Shown here piece after piece: positions 26,253 to 34,640 of a DNA stretch of 64,000 bases; the stretch's first letter is position 1; each line of letters starts with the position of its first letter. The DNA comes from Chryseobacterium gleum (lineage in GTDB: Bacteria; Bacteroidota; Bacteroidia; Flavobacteriales_D; Crocinitomicaceae), in the NCBI GenBank assembly GCA_945897565.1, contig CAMDFN010000010.1, forward strand, positions 1 to 64,000, read 5' to 3'. Under the pieces are notes generated by a model. That model was not told where the DNA came from. It ran no database searches and saw only the letters and a list, made by a program, of their open reading frames with translations. The position numbers were made by a program, and so were the translations under genes.

Positions 26253-26682
26253 AACCATTGGTTTTTGGACTGGGGTGAGACAAGAAAACCTGCCATTACT
26301 TGCCAAAAATATATGGAAATTATTAGCTCAACCTTGTTTTGTAGCACTCGAAGCTGAAATGGGCTGCGGTAAAACAACACTCGTTAGCGCCTTACTTGAA
26401 GCTGCTGGGGTGGCGCACTTTGAGGGCTCACCTACTTTTGCGCTTGTTCAGGCCTATGACAGTCCTGTAAAGGGTGGAATCTATCACCTCGACTGCTATC
26501 GCATTGAGAATGAGCAGGAACTCCGCAACCTCGGTCTAGAAGAACTCTTCGATGAAAACGCTTATTTTTTGGTAGAATGGCCACAAAAAATCGAGACAAT
26601 ATTGCCAAAACCGCACTTTAGGCTGTATATTCGTATAGAACCCGACTTCAGTCGAGAAATCACGCTACGCTATGACCACTGA
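26242..26682 (+). CDS. tsaE: tRNA threonylcarbamoyladenosine biosynthesis ATPase TsaE
   Basis: Small P-loop ATPase that works with TsaB, TsaC and TsaD to make t6A in ANN-decoding tRNAs. 146 aa from the ATG at 26242; the longer in-frame extension inside lpxH is not homologous. Walker A is EMGCGKTTLVSALL (about 36-49), EGSPTFALVQAY (about 60-71) is the family switch segment, and HLDCYRI follows. Position 38 is Cys where Ala is usual in GAGKTT. Overlaps lpxH and ald by 11 nt each. The tsaE-ald pair is common in Bacteroidota. Confidence 0.95.
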   Translation: MATETIGFWTGVRQENLPLLAKNIWKLLAQPCFVALEAEMGCGKTTLVSALLEAAGVAHFEGSPTFALVQAYDSPVKGGIYHLDCYRIENEQELRNLGLEELFDENAYFLVEWPQKIETILPKPHFRLYIRIEPDFSREITLRYDH

Positions 26683-27892
26683 TCCACACTTGCTCAAAAC
26701 GTTAATTCAACAAGGAGCGCTCCTTCCTAAAGAGGAGCTGCTTGAGGTGCGTCGAAAAAAAGGCAAGCTCCTCATTGGTATTCCAAAAGAAACTTCCTTC
26801 CAAGAGAGAAGAGTGGCTTTGGTTCCCGAGGCTGTTGGTTTGCTCATTGCCAATGGTCATCAGGTGCTCATTGAAAGTAAAGCCGGTGAAGGTGCTCACT
26901 TCACAGACAACGAATACAGCGAGGCTGGCGCACAAATCATTTACGACCGCAAAGGGGTGTATCAGTCCGATATTATCCTCAAAGTAGCACCGCCTTCTGA
27001 AGAAGAAATCGCACTCATGCCGGGCAACCAAACTTTCATTTCTGCTTTGCAACTCGCTACTCAACCCAAAGAAATTTTACAGCAACTCAGCACTAAAAAA
27101 ATTACCGCTATAGCTTGGGATTATATCCGCGACGAAGAAGGTGTTTTTTCCATCGTACGCACCATGAGTGAAATCGCCGGAACCACCTCTATTTTAGTGG
27201 CTGGTGAACTCCTCTCCTCTTTCTCAGAAGGCAAAGGCCTCATGCTCGGAGGTATTTCAGGTGTTCAGCCCACTGAAATTGTGGTGCTTGGCGCAGGTAC
27301 TGTTGGCGAATTTGCCACCAGGGCCGCATTGGGTTTGGGCGCATCTGTCAAAATATTTGACAATTCGCTCTCCAGATTGCGCCGCCTTCAAAACGATCTT
27401 GGGCAACGCGTATATACGTCTATTTTACAACCTAAAGTTTTGGCAAAGGCTGTAAGAAGAGCTGATGTCGTTATTGGTGCCTTGCGCTCAACTATTGGCC
27501 GCACACCCTGCGTTGTTTCGGAAGACATGATATCACAAATGAAACCAGGTTCGGTTGTCATTGATGTCAGTATTGACCAAGGTGGGTGCTTTGAGACCTC
27601 TCGCATTACCAACCACATTGAATCTACATTTGTCAAACACGACGTGACGCATTATTGCGTGCCAAATATGGCCTCACGGGTGTCTAGAACGGCATCTTTT
27701 GCACTTTCCAACACACTTTCTCCACTATTGCTTGAAATGGGTGAGCGCGGCGGCGTGCCCGACCTCATCAGAACGCACGCAGGTTTTAGAAATGGAGTTT
27801 ATATGTTCCGGGGTATCCTGACCAATGAAGTCTTGGGAAAGGTTTTTGACCTTCAATACAAAGACATCCATCTTATCCTACCAGGTATCTAA
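26672..27892 (+). CDS. ald: Alanine dehydrogenase
   Basis: NAD-dependent oxidative deamination of L-alanine to pyruvate and ammonia. 406 aa, longer than the ~370 aa of Bacillus Ald because of a 30-residue N-terminal extension typical in Bacteroidota. Motifs: GIPKETSFQERRVALVP (family N-terminal signature), the catalytic Lys/His region, Rossmann loop VLGAGTVGEFA (about 211-221) and the late PNMASRVSRTAS. Related to transhydrogenase alpha subunit, but the absence of membrane parts supports Ald. Stop shares one base with the next start. Confidence 0.92.
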   Translation: MTTDPHLLKTLIQQGALLPKEELLEVRRKKGKLLIGIPKETSFQERRVALVPEAVGLLIANGHQVLIESKAGEGAHFTDNEYSEAGAQIIYDRKGVYQSDIILKVAPPSEEEIALMPGNQTFISALQLATQPKEILQQLSTKKITAIAWDYIRDEEGVFSIVRTMSEIAGTTSILVAGELLSSFSEGKGLMLGGISGVQPTEIVVLGAGTVGEFATRAALGLGASVKIFDNSLSRLRRLQNDLGQRVYTSILQPKVLAKAVRRADVVIGALRSTIGRTPCVVSEDMISQMKPGSVVIDVSIDQGGCFETSRITNHIESTFVKHDVTHYCVPNMASRVSRTASFALSNTLSPLLLEMGERGGVPDLIRTHAGFRNGVYMFRGILTNEVLGKVFDLQYKDIHLILPGI

Positions 27893-28347
27893 TGTCTCTT
27901 TTGCAAGCACTCAATTTACCGCCTGCACCCTTAAAACTGAGCAGCAAAGCCGGGCGAGTTTTTGTCAATTGTTTGGTGCGTAAAAAGCAAATTATCCTCA
28001 CACCCGAAGAATGGGTGCGCCAACACCTCATCTCTTATTTGCACCTGCATCAGGGTTATCCCCTTGAAAAGTTTGCGGTGGAAAAACAAATTCAGTACGA
28101 CGGCTTTACGCGGCGCTGGGATATCGTGGTGTATAATGCAGAATTTGAAGCCGCTATTTTGGTTGAATGCAAGGCACCGCAAGTCAGACTCAACCACGAA
28201 GTATTTATGCAAATTTCTACTTATCAAAAGATGCTCGGGGCCAATTGTCTTATTTTGAGCAATGGACAAAATCATTTGGTCTACGAGATTGACCCTGCGC
28301 AAAAAAGCTTAACGCAAATGCTTGGCTTCCCTAAAAATCAATTCTGA
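27892..28347 (+). CDS. Orphan HsdR N-terminal (HSDR_N) nuclease-fold protein
   Basis: 151 aa consisting of only the HSDR_N-like PD-(D/E)xK domain found at the N-terminus of type I restriction R subunits. The core is visible: RRWDIVVYN (Asp about 82) then ILVECKAP (Glu about 97, Lys about 99), with a following QISTYQKML helix. No methylase, specificity or helicase gene is near, so a restriction role is not supported. Bacteroidota genomes carry this stand-alone gene in conserved housekeeping contexts. It shares one base with ald and overlaps the convergent DUF4924 gene by 10 nt. Function unknown. Confidence 0.82.
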   Translation: MSLLQALNLPPAPLKLSSKAGRVFVNCLVRKKQIILTPEEWVRQHLISYLHLHQGYPLEKFAVEKQIQYDGFTRRWDIVVYNAEFEAAILVECKAPQVRLNHEVFMQISTYQKMLGANCLILSNGQNHLVYEIDPAQKSLTQMLGFPKNQF

Positions 28348-28889
28348 ACGAAGTTGAGTTCACCAGCCTTCATGCGCTGGTAATTTTTGGACAAATAAGC
28401 CAATTGGATACGGAATAAATCGAATGCAGATTCTGTTTGCGGACTAATTTCTTGTTTTTTCATTTTGAGTTGCAACTTCATAAACATGGCGTGAAAGAGC
28501 ACTTCGATGTCGTGTCTGTTGGCCATATTGGACTTCGTTTTAAAGGCTTGAAGGGCGTCGTGGGCGTGTTCACACAAGCCCTTGTACTTGTCGTCGTTGA
28601 GGATGGTGAGCAGCGTATTGTGCAAATAAATGAGCTCTATCAAGATTTCCTCTACTTGTTCGAGATGCCCCTCTTTTTGCAAGCCCCGCTGCTGCATTTC
28701 GGCAACAATTGCGCGATACCAATTGAGTTGGTCGTCTAGCTGTGAAGGGTCTGTAAATGCTGGTGCCAAAAGCTCGTTTTCCAAGCGGGTTATATCGAGG
28801 TCTGTGGTGCGAACAAGTGCTTCTATCTGAAAAATATAAAGCAAGTACTCTGCGACATTTTCGGTTTGGAGGGCTGGATTTGGACGCAT
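28338..28889 (-). CDS. DUF4924-like protein
   Basis: 183-aa helical protein with no signal peptide or transmembrane segment. The NVAEYLLYIFQIEALVR start and the all-helical pattern resemble DUF4924 of Bacteroidota; I cannot confirm without a profile search. The ATG at 28889 is chosen because it falls 4 nt after the OmpH-like stop; a longer frame to 28928 would overlap that gene. Function unknown. Confidence 0.65.
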   Translation of the reverse strand: MRPNPALQTENVAEYLLYIFQIEALVRTTDLDITRLENELLAPAFTDPSQLDDQLNWYRAIVAEMQQRGLQKEGHLEQVEEILIELIYLHNTLLTILNDDKYKGLCEHAHDALQAFKTKSNMANRHDIEVLFHAMFMKLQLKMKKQEISPQTESAFDLFRIQLAYLSKNYQRMKAGELNFVQN

Positions 28890-28893
28890 GAAA

Positions 28894-29481
28894 TTAGAGT
28901 TCTTTTTCGATGGTGCTCTGGTTTTCATTCAAGAAATTGATGAATTCCTTCGTGACATCCATCTTTTTGTTGATGTAATTGATTTGACCCCCTTGACCTT
29001 GAATCAAGAGTAAATCGATGTTGTGTTTTTTGCAATATTTTTGACCCCAAAGCTCCACTTTTTTATTGATCGCTTCTAAAGATTTTAGGGTTTGATTTTC
29101 GATGCGGGCACCTTCGGTTTGCTGGTATTGCATGAGTTCATTTTGCATTTGTTGTGCTTTTTGCTGTACCATGGCAATTTCGTTCTGTGAAAGCAAACCA
29201 GCGCGCGCTTCTTGATCTTTCTTGACGATGTAATTTTCGTAAACTTGATTGCGCTTCTGTAATTCTTTTTCAAAACGCTTTTGATTTTTCTCAGCTACAG
29301 CCTCTTCTTTTTTAAAGTAATCGAAGTATTTTTTGATGCTGTCATTGGCGTAATAAGCTATTTTGAGGCCATCTAGACGCGTGACAGGCACCTTGGGTGT
29401 TTCGTCTTTTTTAGGTGGTGTTGATGTAGAACAGGCGGCGCTGAGGGCCAAAATCAAAGTGATGTAAAGCAGTTTAGTCAT
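28894..29481 (-). CDS. OmpH/Skp-like periplasmic chaperone, probable lipoprotein
   Basis: 195 aa. An N-terminal signal segment ends at Cys17 (LSAAC), a weak lipobox. The rest is a long charged coiled coil (about 45-150; many Lys/Glu/Gln, EKNQKRFEKELQKRN) followed by the OmpH/Skp C-terminal strand-helix (LEAINKKVELWGQKY, DLLLIQGQGGQINY). Skp-type proteins hold unfolded outer-membrane proteins in the periplasm; a lipid anchor would be unusual. bamA is not adjacent. The start overlaps the end of the small upstream gene by 8 nt. Confidence 0.85.
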   Translation of the reverse strand: MTKLLYITLILALSAACSTSTPPKKDETPKVPVTRLDGLKIAYYANDSIKKYFDYFKKEEAVAEKNQKRFEKELQKRNQVYENYIVKKDQEARAGLLSQNEIAMVQQKAQQMQNELMQYQQTEGARIENQTLKSLEAINKKVELWGQKYCKKHNIDLLLIQGQGGQINYINKKMDVTKEFINFLNENQSTIEKEL

Positions 29482-29722
29482 GTTGAAGCGGTTTTAAAAG
29501 TTGGAGCCAGCGCTCGCGCATGCGGATAAAATCTTGTAAACATGCGGAGTAAAATGCAGGGCTCAGTTGTTGCTCGAGCTGATCTATGCTTTGAAGATCA
29601 GAAACGGGAATTTTGAATTGTTGTTGGTAGTCGTCGAGGGTAATGCTCAATAGGTAATTATTGTTGTACTGATGAAGCGAGACTAAAAAATGCTCGTGAG
29701 GAATTTGACGGACCAATCGCAT
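29474..29722 (-). CDS. Small conserved-looking hypothetical protein
   Basis: 82 aa from the ATG at 29722. I do not recognise the family. It begins MRLVRQIPHEHFLVSLHQYN, continues with a beta-strand pattern and ends in an amphipathic helix (FIRMRERWLQLLKPL). The start is set by a TATATTTG promoter ending 4 nt upstream; a longer frame to 29749 would put the promoter inside the gene. It overlaps the OmpH-like gene by 8 nt, so it is the first gene of a three-gene unit. Confidence 0.6.
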   Translation of the reverse strand: MRLVRQIPHEHFLVSLHQYNNNYLLSITLDDYQQQFKIPVSDLQSIDQLEQQLSPAFYSACLQDFIRMRERWLQLLKPLQHD

Positions 29723-29726
29723 TTTG

Positions 29727-29734
29727 CAAATATA
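29727..29734 (-). promoter_or_regulatory. -7 element of the 82-aa / ompH-like / DUF4924 unit
   Basis: Minus-strand TATATTTG, exact TAnnTTTG, 4 nt from the ATG at 29722. It argues for that start over the longer frame. Confidence 0.55.
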
Positions 29735-29880
29735 ATTCTTTTCCCACATGCCTCATTAGGTATATTCACAGACATTAATTGAATATTTTTTTTCAAAAAG
29801 TAGGCAGTTTTTCAATTTTGTTCTAATTTCGAAGCTTAACGATTAGTATTTACCTAAATCTGTGTTGTTTAAATCACATT

Positions 29881-30480
29881 ATGACAAGTATTTTTGTTGC
29901 TAAACTTGATTTTGGCGTAAGTAACCAGGAGTTGCGCCAACTTTTCGAAAACTACGGAACAGTGCTCAAAGCTACTGTTGCCACAGACCGTGAGACGGGA
30001 AAACCGCGAGGATTCGCTTTTGTCGAAATGGCCGATAGCCAGGAGGCTTCAAATGCCATTTCAGCACTAGACGGCCACGTCATCAATGGCCGTGCATTGG
30101 CGGTAAAAGAAGCTGAACAGCGCACCGACAACCGACCTAGCCCCAGACCATTCACCCCTCGCGACAACAGCGCCCCCACAAACTCCGGTGCTGCGCCTGC
30201 ACCCCGAGCAGAATTGCGCAGCAATGACAACGACGACGCCAGTCCAGCGACAGGTTTTATTTTACCTAAGGCCGAACCCCGTAAAAAAGCAATTGTAAAA
30301 GACCGCAAAATCGAGGACGACAACCGCAACAAAAAACCAAAAATGGATGCCTACAAAAAGAGTGGCAAAAATCCAAGGTTTTTTGACGACGACGACGACG
30401 AACTCGACGACGACTTACTCAACTACAAGAAGCCAGACGAAGATTTCTTCGATGACGAAGAAGATGACGACGATTTATAA
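29881..30480 (+). CDS. RRM RNA-binding protein with acidic C-terminal tail
   Basis: 199 aa. One RRM (about 1-80) with RNP2 IFVAKL and RNP1 RGFAFVEM and the DRETGKPRG loop binds single-stranded RNA. Residues about 80-165 are a low-complexity Pro/Arg/Asn/Lys region. The last ~35 residues are almost pure Asp/Glu with Asp runs encoded by GAC repeats. Bacteroidota carry such RRM proteins as probable RNA chaperones, perhaps replacing Hfq or CspA functions. It is monocistronic by position, 46 nt before cca, with no recognisable -7 element before it. Partner RNAs unknown. Confidence 0.85.
   Translation: MTSIFVAKLDFGVSNQELRQLFENYGTVLKATVATDRETGKPRGFAFVEMADSQEASNAISALDGHVINGRALAVKEAEQRTDNRPSPRPFTPRDNSAPTNSGAAPAPRAELRSNDNDDASPATGFILPKAEPRKKAIVKDRKIEDDNRNKKPKMDAYKKSGKNPRFFDDDDDELDDDLLNYKKPDEDFFDDEEDDDDL
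30384..30398 (+). repeat. GAC trinucleotide run in the RRM gene
   Basis: Five tandem GAC codons, followed by GAA and more GAC runs. A short microsatellite that encodes poly-Asp and could expand or contract in frame. Confidence 0.7.
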
Positions 30481-30489
30481 AGGTTGAAC

Positions 30490-30524
30490 GCTGCAAATTT
30501 CGGCGATTCGCTTAACTTTGCAGC
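30490..30524. promoter_or_regulatory. 8-bp inverted repeat overlapping the cca promoter
   Basis: GCTGCAAA (30490-30497) and TTTGCAGC (30517-30524) are perfect complements, 19 nt apart. The right arm covers the TTTG of the -7 element TAACTTTG (30513-30520). Could be an operator. Confidence 0.45.
30513..30520 (+). promoter_or_regulatory. -7 element of cca
   Basis: TAACTTTG, exact TAnnTTTG, ends 6 nt before the ATG at 30527. It lies between the RRM gene and cca, so cca is probably transcribed independently. Confidence 0.6.
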
Positions 30525-30526
30525 AC

Positions 30527-31963
30527 ATGGATGTTTCTTACGCTAGTCACCTCAAACACCCCGTATTTAAAGTATTATCTCAGTACGCTACTGCGCAGCA
30601 GCTGGACGTCTACGTTATTGGAGGCTGGGTTCGAGACCTCATCATGGACCGCCCTAGCAAAGACATCGATATTTTGGTACTTGGCGATGGCCCCGCATTA
30701 GCGCGCGCTACCGCAGAAATTCTTAAAGTAAAAAAGGTCAGTATTTTCAAAAACTTTGGCACAGCGCATTTTAAGTACAAAGACCTCGACATCGAATTTG
30801 TTGGCGCGCGCAAAGAGTCTTACAGCCCAGCGTCGCGCAAACCCAATACCGTTGCAGGCACCCTCCAAGACGACCAAAACCGTCGTGACTTCACCATCAA
30901 CTCCATGGCCATTAGTTTGCGTGCCGAAACACTTGGTCAGCTGATTGACCCATTCAACGGGCAAGCCGACATTGATGCAGGTGTCATTCGCACCCCCCTA
31001 GACCCACACATCACCTTTAGCGATGACCCGCTCAGAATGCTCAGGGCAATTCGCTTTGCAACACGCTTTCATTTTCAAATCACGACACCCAGTCTCGAAG
31101 CCATGAAAGCGAACGCAGAAAGGCTCCAAATACTTTCTCAAGAGCGCATTACCGATGAGCTCAACAAAATCATCCTTACCACACAACCCTCGCGCGGCTT
31201 CAAACTCATGCAAGCCACTGGGCTCCTGGATCAATTCTTTACCGAACTGACCGCGCTTAAAGGTATCGAAACCCGCGATGGCAAGGCGCACAAGGATAAC
31301 TTTCTGCATACACTCGAAGTATTAGACAACATAGCTTTACACACCGATAATCTTTGGTTGCGTTGGGCAGCCATTTTGCACGACATCGCAAAAGCCCCCA
31401 CCAAGCGTTTTGATACACAAATTGGCTGGACTTTCCACGGGCACGAAGAGCTTGGTGCCAAAATGGTACCCCGCCTGTTCAAAAGGCTGCGCTTACCGCT
31501 CGACCACCAAATGAGATACGTCCAAAAGTTGGTAAGGCTTCATTTAAGGCCCATTGCCTTGGTAAAGGGCTCGGTTACAGACGCCGCCATCCGCAGGCTG
31601 CTGCACGAAGCCGGTGACGACATCGAAGACCTCATGCTATTGTGCAACGCCGATATCACCAGCAAAAATGAATTCAAGGTAAAGCGCTACAAGCAAAATT
31701 TTGAACTAGTTACCGAAAAGCTTTTGTTGGTAGAAGAAAAAGACCGCGTTCGCAATTTCCAACCTCCTGTTTCAGGCCAACTTATTATGGATACTTTCCA
31801 ACTAGGCCCATGTTCGGCCATTGGCTCAATCAAAACACATATTAAAGATGCTATTCTAGAAGGACACATCGCTAATGAGTATCACGAAGCATATGCAGAA
31901 ATGCTGCGTTTTGGCGCAGAACTCGGTTTAAAAGCGGTCGTTGTTCCTCCGAAGCCTGAATAA
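30527..31963 (+). CDS. cca: CCA tRNA nucleotidyltransferase with HD domain
   Basis: Adds or repairs the 3' CCA of tRNAs. 478 aa from the ATG at 30527; an in-frame TTG at 30518 lies inside the promoter and is rejected. Class II nucleotidyltransferase head: GGWVRDLIMDRPSKDIDI (about 26-43) with the two catalytic Asp, RRDFTINSMA, and the neck LRAIRFATRF. The C-terminal HD phosphohydrolase domain (about 255-380) has ILHDIAK and TFHGHEE. Needed here because one of the two tRNA-Glu genes in this window lacks an encoded CCA. Confidence 0.95.
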   Translation: MDVSYASHLKHPVFKVLSQYATAQQLDVYVIGGWVRDLIMDRPSKDIDILVLGDGPALARATAEILKVKKVSIFKNFGTAHFKYKDLDIEFVGARKESYSPASRKPNTVAGTLQDDQNRRDFTINSMAISLRAETLGQLIDPFNGQADIDAGVIRTPLDPHITFSDDPLRMLRAIRFATRFHFQITTPSLEAMKANAERLQILSQERITDELNKIILTTQPSRGFKLMQATGLLDQFFTELTALKGIETRDGKAHKDNFLHTLEVLDNIALHTDNLWLRWAAILHDIAKAPTKRFDTQIGWTFHGHEELGAKMVPRLFKRLRLPLDHQMRYVQKLVRLHLRPIALVKGSVTDAAIRRLLHEAGDDIEDLMLLCNADITSKNEFKVKRYKQNFELVTEKLLLVEEKDRVRNFQPPVSGQLIMDTFQLGPCSAIGSIKTHIKDAILEGHIANEYHEAYAEMLRFGAELGLKAVVVPPKPE

Positions 31964-31991
31964 TCCTTACTTTTATCCTAAATCCAACAAC

Positions 31992-32555
31992 ATGCCAGGT
32001 TTAAAATTTCGCGTATTGCTTGATAGCGACAAAAACGAAGAAGTCTTTAGAGACATCCTCATCGCAAACGATGCTGATTTTGAAACTTTTTACCGTTCAA
32101 TTATGTCGGCATTTAGCTTTAGCGGTGACCAAATGGCCAGTTTTTACGTCTCCAACGACAGTTGGGACAAAGGCCACGAGCTCTCTTTGTTGGACATGAC
32201 CTACGACGACGACGCCATTGACGAGCCTGCTTCGGTGATGAAACAAGCCCATATTCAAGATTTTCTTACCGAACCAGATCAACGCTTTATTCTGGTCTAC
32301 GACTTCATGCGCATGTGGATTTTCTTGATCGAATTGATTGCCTACGAAAAAGAAGCGCCAGAGAGCCCACTTATGGCATTAGCGATAGGTAATGCCCCAC
32401 AAGAAAGCACCAAGTCTATGTTCGATGAAAATCTATTCGGACCCGAAAATCAAATTGCAGATACCGAAGAAGACGAAGACGAATTTGGCTTCCAAGATTT
32501 TGACGACGATTACGCAGACGACGACCTCAACGATTACAGCCAATATGAATACTAA
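31992..32555 (+). CDS. pRiA4b ORF-3-like (IS1096 passenger TnpR-like) domain protein with acidic tail
   Basis: 187 aa. Residues about 3-135 resemble the pRiA4b ORF-3-like domain, often named after an IS1096 passenger gene (KFRVLLDSD, HIQDFLTEPDQRFILVYDF). It is an ordinary chromosomal domain in Bacteroidota and no transposase or inverted repeat is nearby. The last ~40 residues are Asp/Glu-rich, like the RRM protein two genes upstream. The ATG at 31992 is preferred over an upstream frame overlapping cca. Its stop overlaps the methyltransferase start by 11 nt. Function unknown. Confidence 0.75.
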   Translation: MPGLKFRVLLDSDKNEEVFRDILIANDADFETFYRSIMSAFSFSGDQMASFYVSNDSWDKGHELSLLDMTYDDDAIDEPASVMKQAHIQDFLTEPDQRFILVYDFMRMWIFLIELIAYEKEAPESPLMALAIGNAPQESTKSMFDENLFGPENQIADTEEDEDEFGFQDFDDDYADDDLNDYSQYEY

Positions 32556-33270
32556 GCCTAAAACAGCAACTGGCGACCCAATTGGTCAAGCCATCCAAGA
32601 CTACGCCACATTCAAAAAGCCCTTTGACATCATCGTCAGCTCAGATCTCTGCGACGACGACATCATTCCTATAGAAGTGCTTTTCCGCAAGGAAGACGAA
32701 ATGCCCGAACTCGAACAGCGTGCGCTGGACCAATGCAGGGGTGCTGTTCTCGATATCGGGGCCGGGGCCGGCGTGCATGCAATTGCTTTACAAGACCGCG
32801 GTCATCAGGTAAGTGCTATTGACCTCTCTGCCGGAGCAGTTGCCTACATGAAAGAAAATGGCCTAGATGCCAAGCAAATGGATTTTTATGCCCTGCAAAA
32901 CAAAACCCAGTACAACACCATCTTATCGCTAATGAACGGCTTGGGATTAGCTAAAAATCTTGAAAATCTCCCGGCATTTCTTCAAAAGGTTCACGACCTA
33001 CTCTTGCCCGGTGGCCGTTTAATTGCCGACTCAACAGATGTGAAATATCTATACGAAGACGAAGAGGGCGGTTATTGGCTCGACCTCAACGCTGCCTATT
33101 ACGGCAACTTCAAGTTTCAGATGCACTACAACAAAATAAGCGGCCCTGAATTTGAATGGCTATACGTCGATTACGACACCCTGCATCAACACGCCACAGA
33201 CTGCGGGTTCAAGTGCCGTAGGGCCTACACAGCAGAAGAACATTATTTGGCTGTTTTAGAAAAAATATGA
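32545..33270 (+). CDS. Class I SAM-dependent methyltransferase
   Basis: 241 aa from the ATG at 32545. The glycine-rich SAM motif LDIGAGAGVHAIAL (about 69-82) and an acidic strand end (AIDLS, about 92-96) define a Methyltransf_11/25-type Rossmann domain. Substrate cannot be predicted; small-molecule or protein targets are both possible. No DNA- or rRNA-methylase NPPY-type motif is seen. Overlaps the pRiA4b-like gene by 11 nt and the FKBP gene by ATGA, so the three are translated together. Confidence 0.85.
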   Translation: MNTKPKTATGDPIGQAIQDYATFKKPFDIIVSSDLCDDDIIPIEVLFRKEDEMPELEQRALDQCRGAVLDIGAGAGVHAIALQDRGHQVSAIDLSAGAVAYMKENGLDAKQMDFYALQNKTQYNTILSLMNGLGLAKNLENLPAFLQKVHDLLLPGGRLIADSTDVKYLYEDEEGGYWLDLNAAYYGNFKFQMHYNKISGPEFEWLYVDYDTLHQHATDCGFKCRRAYTAEEHYLAVLEKI

Positions 33271-33710
33271 GGCCTTTATTGATCATTATTGGCCTACTTG
33301 GTCTGCTGAGTGCATGTGGTTATGGCAAGGCAGAAACCAAAAACTTTGATGCGCAAATTCAAAAGTACATCGCTAAATATCGGCTTGAATTGAAACCTAC
33401 TGGTAGCGGATTATACCTCAAAATAGACTCCTTAGGCACGGGAAGAGCCGTCCAGTTACAAGATAGCGTTTGGGTGAGTTATACCCTTAAATTGTTGTCC
33501 GGAAAAATTATAGAAGTTCAGGATCAGAGAGTTGGCCTACCACTTATCGGCCTCATTAAAGGATGGCAAGAAGCGCTTTACGGCTTGCCTGTTGGCAGCC
33601 AATTACAGTGCATCGTCCCACCCCAACTTGCTTATGGCCAAAGCGGAACCGATCGTATCGGAAAAGATAAAATCCTCTATTTTAAAATGAAGGTTATTGA
33701 TGCCAAATAA
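33267..33710 (+). CDS. FKBP-type peptidyl-prolyl isomerase lipoprotein
   Basis: 147 aa. Signal peptide with lipobox LSAC (Cys17) predicts an inner- or outer-membrane lipoprotein. An FKBP domain covers about 40-147 (VSYTLKLLSG, GLPVGSQ, PPQLAYGQ, ILYFKMKVIDA); the strands and the YG loop are conserved but several aromatic pocket residues differ, so isomerase activity is uncertain. ATGA overlap with the methyltransferase gene. Periplasmic folding role likely. One of three FKBP-containing proteins in the window. Confidence 0.86.
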   Translation: MRPLLIIIGLLGLLSACGYGKAETKNFDAQIQKYIAKYRLELKPTGSGLYLKIDSLGTGRAVQLQDSVWVSYTLKLLSGKIIEVQDQRVGLPLIGLIKGWQEALYGLPVGSQLQCIVPPQLAYGQSGTDRIGKDKILYFKMKVIDAK

Positions 33711-33715
33711 ATGAC

Positions 33716-33723
33716 TAATTTTG
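33716..33723 (+). promoter_or_regulatory. -7 element of sucD
   Basis: TAATTTTG matches TAnnTTTG, 22 nt upstream of the sucD ATG at 33746, in the 35-nt gap after the FKBP gene. Confidence 0.45.
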
Positions 33724-33745
33724 ACTCGCAAAAAATAATGATATT

Positions 33746-34618
33746 ATGAGTGTATTGGTACATAAAAACTCCAGAGTAATTGTTCAAGGTTTTACAGGTA
33801 GCGAAGGTACCTTTCACGCCACCCAAATGATCGAATTTGGTACAAATGTGGTTGGTGGTGTTACGCCAGGAAAAGGCGGCTCAAGCCATTTGGATCGCCC
33901 AGTTTTCAATACCGTTTCCGACGCTGTTGCTCAAACTCAAGCCGATACCTCCATCATTTTTGTGCCCCCTGCCTTTGCGGCAGATGCAATAATGGAAGCT
34001 GCAGAAGCTGGCATTAAAGTCATCGTTTGCATCACTGAAGGCATCCCGGTCAACGACATGATCAAAGCCAAAGAATACATCAAAGCTTTCGAAACAAGAC
34101 TTATCGGGCCCAACTGCCCAGGTGTCATTACCGCTGGCGAAGCCAAAGTGGGTATCATGCCAGGTTTTGTCTTCAAAAAAGGAAAAATTGGTATCGTTTC
34201 AAAATCAGGAACCCTAACCTACGAAGCGGCTGACCAAGTTGCCAAAGCGGGTATGGGTATCACCACTGCCATCGGAATCGGCGGAGACCCAATTATCGGT
34301 ACCACCACCCGTGAAGCCGTAGAACTCCTCATGAACGACCCAGAAACCGAAGGTATAGTCATGATCGGCGAAATCGGTGGTAACCTAGAAGCAATTGCTG
34401 CGCGTTGGATCAAAGAAAACGGCACCAAGCCTGTAGTTGGTTTTATCGCTGGCGAAACCGCTCCTAAAGGACGCACGATGGGCCATGCTGGCGCCATTGT
34501 AGGTGGCGACGACGACACCGCTGAAGCGAAGAAACGCATCATGCGTGAGTGTGGCATCCATGTCGTAGATTCCCCTGCTCAAATCGGCGCTAAAATGGCC
34601 GAAGTACTCGGGCATTAA
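33746..34618 (+). CDS. sucD: Succinyl-CoA synthetase alpha subunit
   Basis: TCA-cycle enzyme converting succinyl-CoA to succinate with ATP/GTP formation. 290 aa, normal. CoA-binding N-terminal [11 protein letters not shown] (about 15-25), IGPNCPG, and phosphohistidine His247 in [10 protein letters not shown]. The beta subunit gene sucC is not in the window, which is unusual compared with paired sucCD operons but common in Bacteroidota. Monocistronic: its own promoter lies upstream and a convergent gene starts 22 nt after its stop. Confidence 0.97.
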   Translation: MSVLVHKNSRVIVQGFTGSEGTFHATQMIEFGTNVVGGVTPGKGGSSHLDRPVFNTVSDAVAQTQADTSIIFVPPAFAADAIMEAAEAGIKVIVCITEGIPVNDMIKAKEYIKAFETRLIGPNCPGVITAGEAKVGIMPGFVFKKGKIGIVSKSGTLTYEAADQVAKAGMGITTAIGIGGDPIIGTTTREAVELLMNDPETEGIVMIGEIGGNLEAIAARWIKENGTKPVVGFIAGETAPKGRTMGHAGAIVGGDDDTAEAKKRIMRECGIHVVDSPAQIGAKMAEVLGH

Positions 34619-34640
34619 ATCCGCTAAGTACCAGCTCTAT

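Noticed and set aside
27892-28347. A type I restriction-modification system
   Set aside because: Only the HsdR-N domain is present; there is no helicase part, HsdM or HsdS in the window.
31992-32555. An IS1096-type mobile element
   Set aside because: The family name comes from a passenger gene, but no transposase, terminal inverted repeats or target duplication are visible, and the gene is coupled to its neighbour.
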